Notes under the pieces: model-generated
The model's input: the letters and a program-made list of their open reading frames with translations, nothing else
Databases searched by the model: none
What the model was told of the DNA's origin: nothing
Position numbers and translations under genes: made by a program
Shown here: positions 1-18,999 of the stretch, one piece after another
How the letters are laid out: every line of letters begins with the position of its first letter
How positions within the stretch are numbered: position 1 is the stretch's first letter
Source of the DNA: Brugia malayi
Taxonomy: Eukaryota > Nematoda > Chromadorea > Rhabditida > Onchocercidae
Assembly (NCBI RefSeq): GCF_000002995.4
Contig: NW_025062475.1
Location: forward strand, 10,358,187 to 10,422,186
Direction of reading: 5' to 3'
DNA length: 64,000 bases

Positions 1-291
1 ATTCATCGGAATTAAAAACGCATGAATTTATTCAGAAATATTTGAGTAAAGAATTGTTAAATGACTCTAACTTTTTTCCCTTTCTCATTGTTTTCTTTTC
101 TTTTCTTTTCCAAATATTCTCTTTTAGTTTCGCAAGCGGAAAAAAGAATTAGAAAGATTTTTTTTTTTTTTTTTTCACTTCAATAACTTTTAATATTTTA
201 TAGTAAAAAGTGATTGTTGCTATAGATTTAATTGTGATGTAGTGTCATCTGTCAAATATATTCAAAAACAAGTTTTAATAATTTTGAAATG

Positions 292-330
292 TAATCATAT
301 GACTCAATGAATCATTGAGTCATATGATTA
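292..330. repeat. Perfect 39-bp palindrome with 1-nt centre
   Basis: Arms of 19 bp (left arm TAATCATATGACTCAATGA, 292-310; right arm its exact reverse complement, 312-330) flank a single A at 311. Each arm carries TGACTCA/TGAGTCA, the consensus AP-1 (bZIP) site. As single strand it would form a hairpin with almost no loop. Function is unknown. Confidence 0.9.
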
Positions 331-3300
331 ATTAACTCTTGAAAGAATCATTGGACAAAAAAAAAGCTAAAATATTATTTCAAAAATATTATAGAGGAGA
401 AAAACTTTAAATGAATTTTCATGTGAAATTATTCTCAAATAATTATTTATTTATTTGAAAATGTTCAAATGCATTTGTTTATATGGAAATGCATAGGAAT
501 AAATAATTAATGAGTGAAAAAAAAAAAGAAAAGAAATGAATAATTTGAAATTTGCTGAAATTTCTTTTCATCCTATTTCTTAAAGTTCCATTTCTCAATT
601 GATATATAATTTTTAGTATGGAGAAAATTCCCTGAAGATATGAAATTGAACATAAAAATGCAACGAAGAATGAAACAAATGTTAATTAGTAGAATTTAAA
701 TTTAAAAAAAAAAAAAAAAACTGTGGAATAATTTATATAAGTTAAAAAGAAGAAACATACCGGAAATTGTGCCTTGATTAGGTAAATATTTCTGCTGTCA
801 AGGTAATAAGTAATCAGTGAGCAATATAATATGACATTTACTTAATCATATAGTTAGTGTTAATAAATAATCTTATCAGCCGGAAAATAAGAGAATAAAG
901 TAGCAAGGTTAAAGTGGTTTAGGTAAGTATGTAAATGGAATGAATTATTTGGATGAAAACAATACTTTGTAAAATGATGATAATATTGATAACAAGAGTA
1001 ACTAATCAGTTAAAAATGTATCATTATTAATCAGATAAATACGATCGAAATAATATTAACCAGATATCAATTAGGAAATATAAACAAATTAAAATTGAGC
1101 AAATATAATTAAGATGATAGCAATTATGTAAATGTAATGAAAGTGATATCAGTCAAATAAATGATATCAAAGTGATATTTAATCAATAAATGTGATTAAT
1201 GGAAAAATGAAGAAATATATATATGTGAATAAAAGAATTTACAACAAGAGTTGAGCAAGTTTCATCAACAACGAATATCAATGAAATTCAATTCAATGCA
1301 TTTTCCTCTTTTTCTTAAATACATTTGCAATATTGTTTTTGTTTTGTTTTGTTTTGTTTACATATTCGTTTGTTGACAAAACTCAGCCAACTGCTTGCAA
1401 ATTAAGAATAAATAAGCTATAGCCAATGAGATAAACGATCAGGTTGTCATGGCTTTGACTAAATTTAAAGAATGATTAAAGAAGAAAAAAGGAATGACAA
1501 AATAAAAAATAAAAAAAAAAAAAGAAGGAATTAAGAGATAAGAAAACAAAGAAGAGAGAGAAAGATAAAGAGAAAGGAGAAAATTTAATATTCTAGAAAA
1601 TATAAAAATAGTTGTAATTATTTCCTCTATTTTTTCCTCTTTCTATTCTTATTTCTATTTTATCACATACATAAAAGTATTTTTAGTTTCTTTTTTTAAT
1701 AAAAAAGAGGGAAAAAGAGAAATAATAAGTAAATGAGGAAATGATGGAAAAAGAAGAAAAGAAATAAAAAAAAGTTCAATTATTCTTTCTCTAAAATTAC
1801 CGTATTAGATTCCAAATATAAAAAAAATTTTTAAAAAAATAAGAAAATTTTTATTTTACTCTCTCTCATCTCTTCTTCTTTTCTCTGGCTTCTCTCTTTT
1901 CGCTTTTATCCTTTTCCACTTTCTTTTTCTTTCTTCCAATTCTTTCGTTAACTTTCGAAATGAAAGCATTAAAAAGGCCTTTGCATTATACTACTCTTAT
2001 TTTGTACTTATAAAAAAAAATTGGAGAGAAATTTTTTTCTTATTTCAATTTAAAAAAATTTTTACATTTTATTATTTACATCTCGAGAATGATAAATTGA
2101 TAGTGTCAATCTATAACTTAAAAAAAGAAAACTTTTTTTAAATAGATTTTGCTTATTATCAATTTAAACTTTTGGAAAAAACTTGAAATTTTGATAGTTG
2201 AAGCTATATTTAACCTTTTTTTCGTCAAATTTTTAGTAAGTTAGAAGGAATTTTAAAAACAGAAATTTAATATTTTCGAAATTTTTTTTATTGCTTTTTC
2301 TGCGGTAATTGCTCATTTTTATTCAGTCCTTGAAAAGTTCCATTTGAAATTAATTATTCAATTCCAGTAGTTATCCATTTTATTTTTTGGTATTACATAA
2401 TTATATTTCATCAACTTTTCTTTCCAAACCCTAAAAACAATATTTTCTTCCATTTTGAAAATTTCAAATCTCAAAGAATGTTTCTAAGTAAGCATTATCT
2501 AACACCAATAAACCATTATTTGTAAATCATACAACATTGATTATAGTAAAAACCAAATTATTAAAATTTTGGGAAAGAATTTGAAAACTTAAATACTCAT
2601 TCTATGCATTCATCTTATCACGAGCATATCAAATGTTAGTAAGAAATGATTGTCGGAAAGTTTTCTCATTGCTAAAATTGAATTTAATAAACCGAAAAAT
2701 AATAGTATTCTGATTTGAAATTGAAAAAATTTACAATGAAATGCAAAAAGGTTCAGCAAAGCATTTTTAAACTGTAAAATTTAAAATCAATCCAATGAAT
2801 TAGTAAAAATATGCAGGAAGAGGAAGAAGAAATAAATAAATTAATACATTCGACATCTAAAAGTAAACAAAAACTAATTAAAAGAAATAAGTATGAATTT
2901 CAAACAAACTAATTTATCCATTCTTTCTCAATGAATTTTTAACTGAAACATTGCAATCACTTTTTTGGAGAAAAATTCAAATGCCTTCATAAGTTTGAAA
3001 TGCTTTGATGAATAAAAATGGATAAATCACTGTGTCATTTTTCGTTTGCTTTTTTTCATTGAAAAGATTTAAAGAACGATGTAAATCAAACCGAGGAATC
3101 AGATCAATTGACGAGTAGATGAGATCATGAAATCGACATAGATCAATTTGAAAGATCAGACAGAATATGTGGAACTCAACGAGTAATATAGATTAGATTA
3201 ATTATTTTATATTTCATAAATATATTTTGATGAAACAAAATGAATCATTGAATTACAATTTCGTATTTTTAAAACAAATAATTTTATTCATCATCAATGA

Positions 3301-4927
3301 TAATCATTTGTTATTCGCAGTAATCATAATTTTGTTAAAATTTTCAAGATAAATATTTTAAATAACAAGTATCTTTAGTTTTATTATTTCAATTCAATGA
3401 TCATAATTGGTAATGAATGTCTTTTCTGCCGAAATTTGGGCAAATTAATGCAACTTAGAAAGTAGTAACTTCAGCAAAAAGTAATTATAACTTAAAGATG
3501 TTTCGAGTTCACAGAATAATTTCAATATTTTAAATTCATCTATCAATGTTTCATATGATTATCTGTGATATCGATAGATATCATATGATATGACAGGATG
3601 AAATGTCGATGAGCGTGAAAACGATGACCTAATTTCAAAATGTAACCATTCAACTAATATCGAGAATGTACAGTTGTACAGTCATCAAAAGGGACTGAAT
3701 ATCTGGAATCAATTAACTTACTGAAATAAATTTGGTTATTTGATTAATTAAGAAACGAAAGTATAAAAACATATTATACTACCTACTAAATGATATCAGA
3801 AGTTAATCAGAAAATAAAAGTATCAATTAATTTATTCATAGTTCAAGTTTGATTGTCATTTTTCATTTATTGCATATAACATTCTCTTCGAAAGTTCTTC
3901 ACATAATTTATTAAAAATTTTCTAATATTTTCATTGCTGTTGTCATTGTTGTTATTGTTTGTGTTGTTAGCTGTTGTTGCATGTTTATTTTCTTTTTTTA
4001 TATTATTATTTTTGATGTTTGAATTGCTATTGTTGTTATTTGTTTACTGTTGCTTATACTTTTTTCATCGTTTGTTTGTTTTTCCTTTTTTGAACATTTC
4101 TCTAATAAAAAGTAACTCAAATTTACATAAACCTTCGCTTTGATACGTCGATGCCCAATTTCTTTCATTTCATTCATTATTATTAATAATATCGTAGTAA
4201 AAAAGGAATGAAAAATATTTTGTTTTCTTTTTTTTATCTCATTGACACTGCAAACTTAAATGACCATATTGTTCTGAAATTGTGGCATATCATTTTAACT
4301 GATTTGTTTGCAATTTTTTGGTATTTCTCGGGAGGATTGGAAATAAGAGGGGAAGGACCAGGGGAAAGGGATAAGAAACAAAGAGAATAAGAAATATGAA
4401 ATTTGATAAGAGAAAAGAATAAAAAGATTAAAAGAAAACGGAAAAAAAACGGTGACAGATTGACAAAAACAAGAGGAAAAAAAGTATTAGACATGGAAAC
4501 ATTAATATTTTGTATATGAATAAATTAAATTGTAAATATTCCTCAATAAACTATCAACAATTCTTTTTTATCATTAAAACAATTTCCTTTTGATTGATAA
4601 TAAGAGAAAAAAAGAGAAAGATATTACGATGGAAATGAGAAAAATTCGTTTTTTGTACTTTTGAATTTTACAATAATTTTTTATTACTTCAAACGAGATA
4701 ATATAAAAATATATGCAAGTAAATAACAAATAAATAAGTAAATAAATAGATGGAAGATAGAAATATTAGTAAATAAGTGAGTAAACAAATAAATAAATGT
4801 ATATTATGTATGGAAAAATAAACAAATTTGATATATAATATGATGCATGTTTATTGGATGATGTGAGCGCATTTGTTTATCGCTAAGATACGTAGGTTAT
4901 GCGTGTAAGCGTGTGTGTATGTGGACA

Positions 4928-4929
<2 letters not shown>

Positions 4930-4965
<36 letters not shown>

Positions 4966-4985
4966 TACACATACACATACACACA
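4930..4985. repeat. CA-dinucleotide microsatellite
   Basis: An uninterrupted CA run (4930-4960) continues into a degenerate ATAC/ACAC tract, followed by a short TGTATG block. Open frames across it on both strands (His-Thr or Cys-Val repeats) are artefacts of the dinucleotide repeat. Confidence 0.9.
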
Positions 4986-5187
4986 TGTATGTATGTGTGT
5001 ATATGGGGTATCGTTGAAAGTGGGTGGGGAGGAAATTTGAATTCCCTGTTGTTATTGAGGGAGAGAGGGTCGATAGGGGTGGGAGTTGATTAGTAAATAT
5101 TTGGTGGTGGCATATCACATCATTCAGGCCCTTTCTTTAATAGCAAAGCCATTGGTGCAGTAGCAGCAGCAGCGCTCGGAGACCCAA

Positions 5188-11324
<6,137 letters not shown>

Positions 11325-13036
11325 AATAGATGGGAAATGGCAATTGAAATTTATCAAAAGAAAAAAAAGAACGGAGAAAGCAATCAACTATCCTATGCTA
11401 TCCTTACTGCCATAATGCATATATACACAGACTCATGTCATTTTGCTGTAACTGCTAATTTGTTAATTAATAATCGCTGTCGCTAATGGAATAATCTTTT
11501 TATAATTTTGTTTGCTTTTTTATTTATTCATTGTTTCGCATCGTATATACATTCCTCTTCCGAATATTATTGTTTTTTTTTTTTTCAAATTGTTAATTCC
11601 TTCTTCTTTGGTATCGAAGTACTACTCCATTTCCATAAATGCTAATTATAATATTGTTGGTCTGTTCGAAATTATTTAAAGATATAGCAGGAAGGAAAAA
11701 ATTAACTATGAAGAAAGAGGGAAGAAGTTAATTAAAATTATAAATATTTTTTCTTATTTAATTTGTAGAGACCGACAATTAAAATGACGTTCATTATTCC
11801 GTTTGAACTTTTGACACAGTTAGTAGTAATTGTTTATCAGGTTGGTAATAATATACACAGTTAGTAATTGTTTATCAGGTTGATAATAATATAATTGAGA
11901 TAAGTACGACGGAACATTTCCAGTTTGGTCTATGATGTGTTGGGTAATTTGTGAAAGGTAGAAGATGCTAATTTACTCATTTAAAATCCACATTTTAACT
12001 AAACTCAATTATTGTTGCTATCAGCAAATGCAATGCTTATACTTTTGAAGAATTATCAGTGATTGTGGATTTCCCATAATAAAATGTCCATTATTTTCTT
12101 TGAACTTTTGACAATTAAAAGAAAAGGAAATAACAAATAGTTGCAGGTGGTTCTTGCCTTTTTCAGAGTTAGGATAAATACTAAAAGAGAAAATTAGTGA
12201 GTGTTTGCACGATCAATTTATGGTATTGAAAATCTGAAGAATTTGCCTTAAAGGATATTTTTCCACTTATTCGTGAAATGACCTAACTAGAGATTTCCAA
12301 TTCGCTTAATTAGAATTGTTGACATTAATTATTAAAGTAAAACAAAAATAATTTATTGCCAAATCTCGAGGCATTATCATACATTACAATCAACAGCTAA
12401 TGCTATCATTATACTAATATCATTAAAGCACAAGAAAAATTCCAGCTAATGGGTGATGTAATAAAATGTGTGATAATTCTCGTTTAATTATTCTTCGAAA
12501 TTTCATTATGAAACATATAGGTATTCTGGAAATGATGAGATATTTCTGCGAAAAGTAAAATGTTTTTCCCGATGTCATCTATTCTCTCATTTATTAAAAA
12601 ACGAGATAGTAAAACGAGATGGATGACAGAGGACAGTAATTTGTTAACCATACATAAACAAATCAAATATTCCAAGCCTAATAAAATATATAAAACAAAC
12701 GCTCAATAAAATAGAAAAAAAAAAGTGATTAATTTGTATGAAGAAAAGGAGATAACACATGAATATGCATATATTATATTGCTTCAGCAATTGCTAATCA
12801 TTCATCATTTGGTTCAAACATAACAATTTTTTGAAGAACATTCTGCGATACCGAAAAGTAATTATGTTTTTTTATCAGTGATTTTAATCAACAGCTTGAA
12901 ATATATCATTTATCTTCAAATCAGTAACATTAATTAATCCGACATTTGATTAAAGCTGCCGATAAAATGTGATGAAAATTGTTATCCATGGAGTAGAACA
13001 CAAAATTTTCGCATGATAATTAATTACTTCTCTTAT
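11325..13036. other. Intergenic region between convergent tubulin and COQ7
   Basis: This carries both 3'UTRs. Apart from a 38-41 bp tandem duplication (11814-11892) and a diverged second copy of the sequence just before it (about 11781-11815 versus 12080-12115, sharing TTTGAACTTTTGACA), I see nothing gene-like. Confidence 0.6.
11814..11892. repeat. Two-copy tandem duplication in tubulin 3' flank
   Basis: Copy 1 (11814-11854, 41 bp) and copy 2 (11855-11892, 38 bp) both begin ACACAGTTAGTA and contain ATTGTTTATCAGGTTG. They differ by a 3-bp GTA indel and one substitution, so the duplication looks recent. Confidence 0.85.
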
Positions 13037-16000
13037 TTACATTCGTTCAGCTAACCAAATAGCTCCTTTGCAACCAGTTTGAATGATCCATTTCAGCGCC
13101 TCATATTGTGGTGCCTAAAACGTCTCCTTATTTTTTAGAAAGAAATTATCCACAATTCCAATCTTTTCATCCTTTTTTTCCTTATCATAAACAATATCTA
13201 AAAAAAAATGTTGTTTTTAAGTTAAATTACTACCACTGTTTATTCGTGATTCCAAGCTCAAACTTAAAAAGTGATTAGTTTAAAATTTCAGAAAAGATTG
13301 ATTTCTTCTTACTGCTACTGTTTTGAATGATTCTTTGTTTCAATACAATTTTTTTTTCAAAACACAGAACTTAGGCAAGTTATATATATATATAGCATTA
13401 GAAGATAAGTACTTGCCTTTAATCCATCATTTTCAACTCCAACATCGTAGTGATGTAATTCATCGTCACGTAATTTTGTCAAAATCTACAACATTAGTTT
13501 TTGTTTGTTTTTTTTTTTTTCTTAAATTCTTAAGTTCTGAAATTTCATCTCTTCCATAATTTCTTTCCCCGGCAAAGTTAATCTCTCACAATCAGTTAGC
13601 ATCCAAAAAATTATCTCTATGAATTGAATTATACTCAGCATAAGGATAGAAAAAGGATAAAATGTTTTCTGAGGTGTGTATCTGTAATGCATACAATTTA
13701 AGTCAACTGAATTACCATAGTAGTATCAAAGGTATGAAATATAACAGGAAGACTTATGAGAAATTAATGACCTTCAGAAGATCAGCATGATCCACGGGGT
13801 CATCGTCAAGTAATTCCATCAATTGCTGATTATAATGTTCACCAATTAACTCTTCTACAGCTGTTGTACATGCCATTGCTGTTTCTTTCCCGCAAAGAGC
13901 TGTTCCGACACCTTAAAAATTTTTTTTTTTCTTTCTTTTATTTTCTTTCCAAAATTCAAAAAGGAAATTCAGTTAAAAAAAATTAAATTGGAAAGGGAAA
14001 TAAATAAAAGAAAAAAAAGAAACGAGATTCTATTTCAAATAAAAAAAGAAAAAATGAATTTGTTAAAAAAGACAGAGAGGATATAATTTTAATTCGAGTT
14101 CCCTTCATTCTCACATTAGTTTTGAGTTTAAAATTATAGCAGTGATATTTTAAAGCACCAAAATGATAAAAAAATCACAGAAGATGTCTATAATGCTGAT
14201 GATTCGTCATTTCACCTAATATTCTCCCTGCCACATCATTTTTCAAAAACGTCTGACTCATTTTTAAATCTTTATCAGTGCTAAAAAATCAACTCTAATA
14301 AAAACAATAATAAAAATTCATGATAAACAACACAAATGACATGTCAATAACAATAATCTTTCGCATTTTTTGTTTCCTTTCTTCTATTTCTCGTCCAAAC
14401 AAATATACTTCATTTAATTTGATGAAAGAGAAAAATTTTTTACTGTCATGAATATGGGAGATAAATGATATTGCTACAAATAAGACTAAAATATTCATTC
14501 TCTAATTTTTTTATTTTAATTCCAATATCTTTAGCTCATTTATAATGCATTAATTTGGTGTTTAGCTGATGCACGAATTTTTCCATTCGTTCTTTTTATG
14601 AAATAAAATAAAATGAAACCGAACAAAAGGCGAATGGAATGAAGAATCTAAGGAAAGAAATCAGCAAAATGGAAAGTCGGAAAGGCAGGGGGTTTGGAAA
14701 TCTTCCTTCGCAAAATCTGCAGTAAATTTTACATTATATCACCAATAATAACAGAGCTGATAATAATACGATACTATAAATAATTAATAAATACAATAAA
14801 TAATGATGACAATGGATTATTTATTATTATTAATGTTTTATTATTATTATTTATTATATTATTGTATTTATAAAATTGCTACCCTAACGAAAATTTTAAT
14901 ATAATTTTCAATTCTCAAGCGATTTAATTTTTTGTTACAATTTGTTTCATATGTTTTTTTGAAACATAAAGGAGTTTTGCTTGTTTAAAAAGCATTGCAT
15001 CAGCGACGAAATTTAACTGGAAAATTCTTCAGGAACTACGATATGTGATAGATTTCTGTTTTGTCGATTGTTCCATTTCAGCTAATATAGCTTGCAAAAT
15101 AGGCTATTATCAAATAAATCTATTGAATGTAAAGCTAAAACATCCGGTTTGGACTAGCCTTATTCATGGCTGTTTAGATTGTCTGGCTTGGTATTACTTC
15201 CGAAATTGCTTGCACAACATTTTATCTCACATTTCTAGCTAAGCATTCATTTTTTCATTTTATAGAATTCAGCTGGGAAATAGCATCAAAAAAAAAAAAA
15301 AAAAAAAAATGAAAAATAAAAAAGAAAGACAGTCTCTCCGTTATTACTATTATTATTCTTACTATATTATTATTTATTATTATTTTTGTTGTTACTATAT
15401 TATTTATTACTATTATTATCATATTGTTATCATTACTGATAATTATTAGTGAAATGTCACAAAAAAGTTTTTATTGATAATAGTAAAAAAAACGAAAAAG
15501 TCAATGGCATTATGAGACTAATTTTCATTAAAGCAAATGTATATTTGAGTTCAACGAAATAGATAACATTTCTAAATGTTTGCTATAACATTTAAGCAAC
15601 TGTATGCAAATACTGCTAAAGAATTTTGAATTCTGGAACATGAAGATGAATGTTTGCTTTTAAATGTCATTTAAAATGTGGTTGGATAATCATGCATATC
15701 ATGATATTTAAAATTTTAATCCACAAAAGCTATCATTTAATTTGAAGGATTATTTTATGCGGAAATCAGTTCTTTCAAGACTATGGCAACTTCTTTACTT
15801 ATGAAAAAAGAAAAAAAAAAAATGAACGAATGAACCTAATGCATAAGCAGCAATACTCAATAATGGAGCTAAAACTGTCGGTTGTATATTATGTTTTGCG
15901 CATAATCGCTCCATTATATCAAGGTGTTCTTTCTCTTGCGCTTGCATTTCTTCAATTATAGGTCTGGATGGATGTTGACCTGCAAGAACAATTACAGGTC

Positions 16001-16640
16001 TGGATGGATGTTGACTTACAAGAACAATTACAGGTCTGGATGGATGTTGACCTACAAGAACAATTACGAGTCTGGATGGATGTTGACCTACAAGAACAAT
16101 TACAGGTCTGGATGGATGTTGAAAAATCAAAAATTTATTTCATTACTTTAAATGAAATAAAAAAGTTTTCGCGCAATATTTAAGAAAATTTCGCGATTCA
16201 CTGAATTAACGCTCAAAAATGGAAAAAAAAAAAAAAAAAAAAAAGGAGAACGCTAACAAAACAAAATTTCTGTGAACTACTGTGTAAAGTATCGTTTTCT
16301 TAAATTGTTATTTCTCTATTTTCTTCTCATCTGATATTTTTAATTATTCTTATGCAATTGCTGATAAAATGAACAATAATGGAAATATAACAGAATATTT
16401 TGATTTATTTACTTATTACTATATAGAACTATTTACAAAATGTAAAAACAAAAGTATTATTTGTCGAAAAATATGGAAAAAAAAAGTTGAATATACAAAA
16501 AAATAACCTGATATGACAGCCTTTTGTCCATCATAAATACGTATTGCTGCTAATTCACCAATATGATCAACACGCAAAATTTTTGCTAACAATTCTTTTC
16601 TGCTCAATTTATGCATAAAACGTGCTGATATTTTATACAT
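13037..16640 (-). CDS. clk-1: COQ7/CLK-1 demethoxyubiquinone hydroxylase
   Basis: Mitochondrial di-iron hydroxylase that carries out the penultimate step of ubiquinone synthesis (5-demethoxyubiquinone to 5-hydroxyubiquinone). Exons on the minus strand: 16640-16508, 15979-15836, 13911-13772, 13485-13417 and 13114-13037. They join in frame to 187 aa, which matches my recollection of C. elegans CLK-1. Ligands of the carboxylate-bridged iron site are visible: E29 (RVDHIGE), E60 and H63 (EKEHL), E112 (AVEE), and E148 with H151 (DDELHHYD). The N-terminus is basic and Ser/Arg-containing, consistent with import into mitochondria. An upstream in-frame TTG is not used here: the ATG at 16640 follows a 3' splice signal (TTTACAG) by only four bases, suggesting trans-splicing. 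Intron 1 ends inside a 36-bp tandem repeat, and intron 4 begins with GC. The gene lies downstream of the ZnT6-like gene in the same direction. Confidence 0.95.
13415..13416 (-). other. GC 5' splice site of COQ7 intron 4
   Basis: Exon 4 ends ...GGA TTA AAG and the intron begins GCAAGT. The acceptor TTTTAG precedes exon 5. Only this junction keeps the frame and the conserved order [14 protein letters not shown], so the intron is of the rare GC-AG class. Confidence 0.85.
15961..16122 (-). repeat. 36-bp minisatellite spanning a COQ7 splice acceptor (4.5 copies)
   Basis: Copies lie at 15961-15996, 15997-16032, 16033-16068, 16069-16104 and a partial 16105-16122. Read on the minus strand, each unit holds a pyrimidine-rich intron end (TTCTTG[C/T]AG) followed by the first bases of exon 2 (GTCAACATCCATCCAGACC). 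As 36 is divisible by three and no unit has a stop, the array is one open frame encoding repeats of [12 protein letters not shown]. The real acceptor is most likely in the copy nearest the exon (AG at 15981-15980), since the frame [11 protein letters not shown] then continues into conserved COQ7 sequence. Confidence 0.9.
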
Positions 16641-16644
16641 CAAA

Positions 16645-16653
16645 CTGTAAATT
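16645..16653 (-). promoter_or_regulatory. Probable trans-splice acceptor before COQ7 ATG
   Basis: The minus strand reads TTTACAG, then TTTG, then the ATG. No upstream coding exon fits in front of it. This is the expected placement for spliced-leader addition to a downstream operon gene. The role is inferred from position and sequence. Confidence 0.55.
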
Positions 16654-17456
16654 GTAAGAATGGACTGAATTATTCGATTTAATTAGCTAAATTTAGATTA
16701 TGTCGTTTTTTCTCCTTATAGCTTTAAATAATGTTAATACTTAACAATGAAATGCTGTTAGATGTGAAACATTACCAAATATTCATTATCTGAAAATTTG
16801 CCTAATTTCGTTTTACTCTGTAAAAATATCCTTTAGTGCTTATTTTAATAATGATTGTATTATAATCACTCGACTAACTATTAAAATTACATATACGGAA
16901 GATTTTTTAGATATTCATATTTGAAATACTCTTGGATATTTGAATTACAATGGAAGTAAATCAATTTTTATCACCAATGTCAAAGAACCAACTTTTTAAC
17001 TACCTCTTATAAACTCATCATAATCTGGAAAAAAATATGCAACATGAAATAGAATGGAAAATAACTTTATAAATTTATCTATAAAACAAGCAATAAATTG
17101 AAAATACACGAATTTTTTGTTGAATTAATTATCTTTGATTCTAATACGACAAATTTCAATTATTATAATTTTTATAATTTGCACATGATTTGTTTGTTAT
17201 TTTGACTATTCAATAAAAAAATCATTGAGTGGTAAACTTCATCATTACATTCCTGTTGCCGTTTCGAAATATGATTAGAAAAATGATGCAATTTCCTAGA
17301 TTTGCCGTCTCAGTTTTTTAGAATTCAACAAACTTTGGGGTTAGAAACGCTGCCGAAACCGAAAAAAAAATATGAGATTTCCTAGACGTATTCAAGAACT
17401 CGACAAAATATCAATTAATGGAGTATATGATGAACATTATATGAATGACCATGACC
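16654..17456. other. Spacer between ZnT6-like gene and COQ7
   Basis: About 0.8 kb of AT-rich sequence separates two co-directional genes. It would hold the upstream gene's 3'UTR and the outron of the downstream gene. An open frame on the plus strand at 17372-17626 is the antisense of the ZnT6-like last exon. No other feature is visible. Confidence 0.6.
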
Positions 17457-18961
17457 TTAGTTATGATTACCATATTCATGTTCATGAGAATGGGAATGAG
17501 AGTGGGGATGTGAATCGTCGAATTGATTTAATGAACTTGAAGAATGAAACTGTGGAGGCCGATGCAAGTCGTATGATGCTGAGTGTGTCTTACATGTTGC
17601 TTGCCAATTTGTTACTACATCTTTAACAATCTGAAAGGTTTTTTTTTCCTTAAATTCTACCATATATATATATATATATAATTATAATTTTCGACTTAAA
17701 TGAATTATTGCGAGTTGTGTTTGTCTTAGTTCAAAGATGAACTAGAAAATTTCCTCAAATATTACTGTTCACAGAATTTCTTAATGAAATTTATTTTTTT
17801 CCAATTATTCATAACTAATTACAACAGTATCATAAGTTTACTTTCCCATAAAATTTGAGAAAAACTTGAGAATAACCACATAAGAAAATTTGAACTGAAT
17901 CTCAATTACTTTGAAACTTTTTACCTGCACTGTTAATATAGAGATCACAGCAGAAAGTTTTTCGGTCACCAACGCTAGCACCAACTGTTCATCAGCATCC
18001 CTGCGCACACGAACATCCACTGTACCAGCCATTGTTGTGAAATCTAACTGCCAAAAATGAGCTAATCGTAATTCTAGAACACCATCTATTGTCGATGCTT
18101 CTGATATGCATCTAAACCACGGATTGAGAAAAATATATATGTATATTATGTATGGAATGTTATTGGTAAACAGTGACAAATTTAAAACATATTTCATTTT
18201 GGCAAAATTTAATCTCTATATCGGAGAGGAATTTTCTTGATAATTATACATCTAATTATTAATTAATTATTCAGTGTGAAATAATTGACAATTGATTTAC
18301 GAAATATAAAAATCTAAAAGGCTGAAAATCACATTAATTGCAATGTCACTTTCTTACTTACCTGTCTAATTGATTATGAATATGCGGTGGAGTGGTTTGT
18401 AGTAAGATTCGACCTGTATATTTTGACAGTGGCCACATAGTCAGAAAAATACAAACTGAAAGTATTAACGTAGCAACTGCATCAATCCACCATAAGTTTG
18501 ACACAAACCTTTAAATGATAATGATAGAGTTATAGAAGATAAAGATTTGAAAAAAAAAAGGAAGGAGAAAATCAACAATAGATTATCAAAACAATTTATA
18601 AAATTAAGATAGAATGAAAATTCTTACCAATGTGTTATTACACATGCTACAGTTGTTAAAAGAGCCAAAAGTGATAATGCATTCAGTCTGGGCAACAGAA
18701 GTACGCTAAGACCGGGCAAAATGTAACAAATTGCATGGGAAATATCAGCAAAATGTTCCTAAAAAAAAATAACAGTATAACGTTCATTTTTTCCAAAAAG
18801 GAAACGAATTTTTCTTCACACTGAAAATAATTAAAACTACCTTTTTTTTCCACTCTGCTTCATTCTTCCTCTGAATGGAAGATTTTCAGTCACCTAAGAA
18901 TTGTTTTCATGTCGTCGAAAAAAGCGAGAAAAAATTGTAGTGGTCACATTTAAATTTCTAG

Positions 18962-18999
<38 letters not shown>

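Larger units (their letters stand above)
1..5127. other. Gene-free AT-rich region
   Basis: I see no conserved coding segment on either strand. The stretch is dominated by A/T runs, purine-rich GAAA tracts (around 1500-1760) and polypyrimidine blocks (around 1860-1940). Short open frames here are low-complexity and hydrophobic only because of T-runs. It contains one perfect palindrome and a CA microsatellite, listed separately. The last few hundred bases probably hold the alpha-tubulin promoter and 5'UTR. Confidence 0.6.

Noticed and set aside
3934..4143. Leu/Phe-rich 69-codon frame
   Set aside because: Pure T-run composition with no recognisable motif; typical chance frame in AT-rich DNA.
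4897..5118. Open frames on both strands over the CA repeat
   Set aside because: They consist of His-Thr or Cys-Val repeats created by the dinucleotide array; no splice or start context and no conservation expected.
15924..16183. Two plus-strand frames with repeated 12-residue units
   Set aside because: They are antisense translations of the COQ7 minisatellite; the minus strand carries the real exon boundary.
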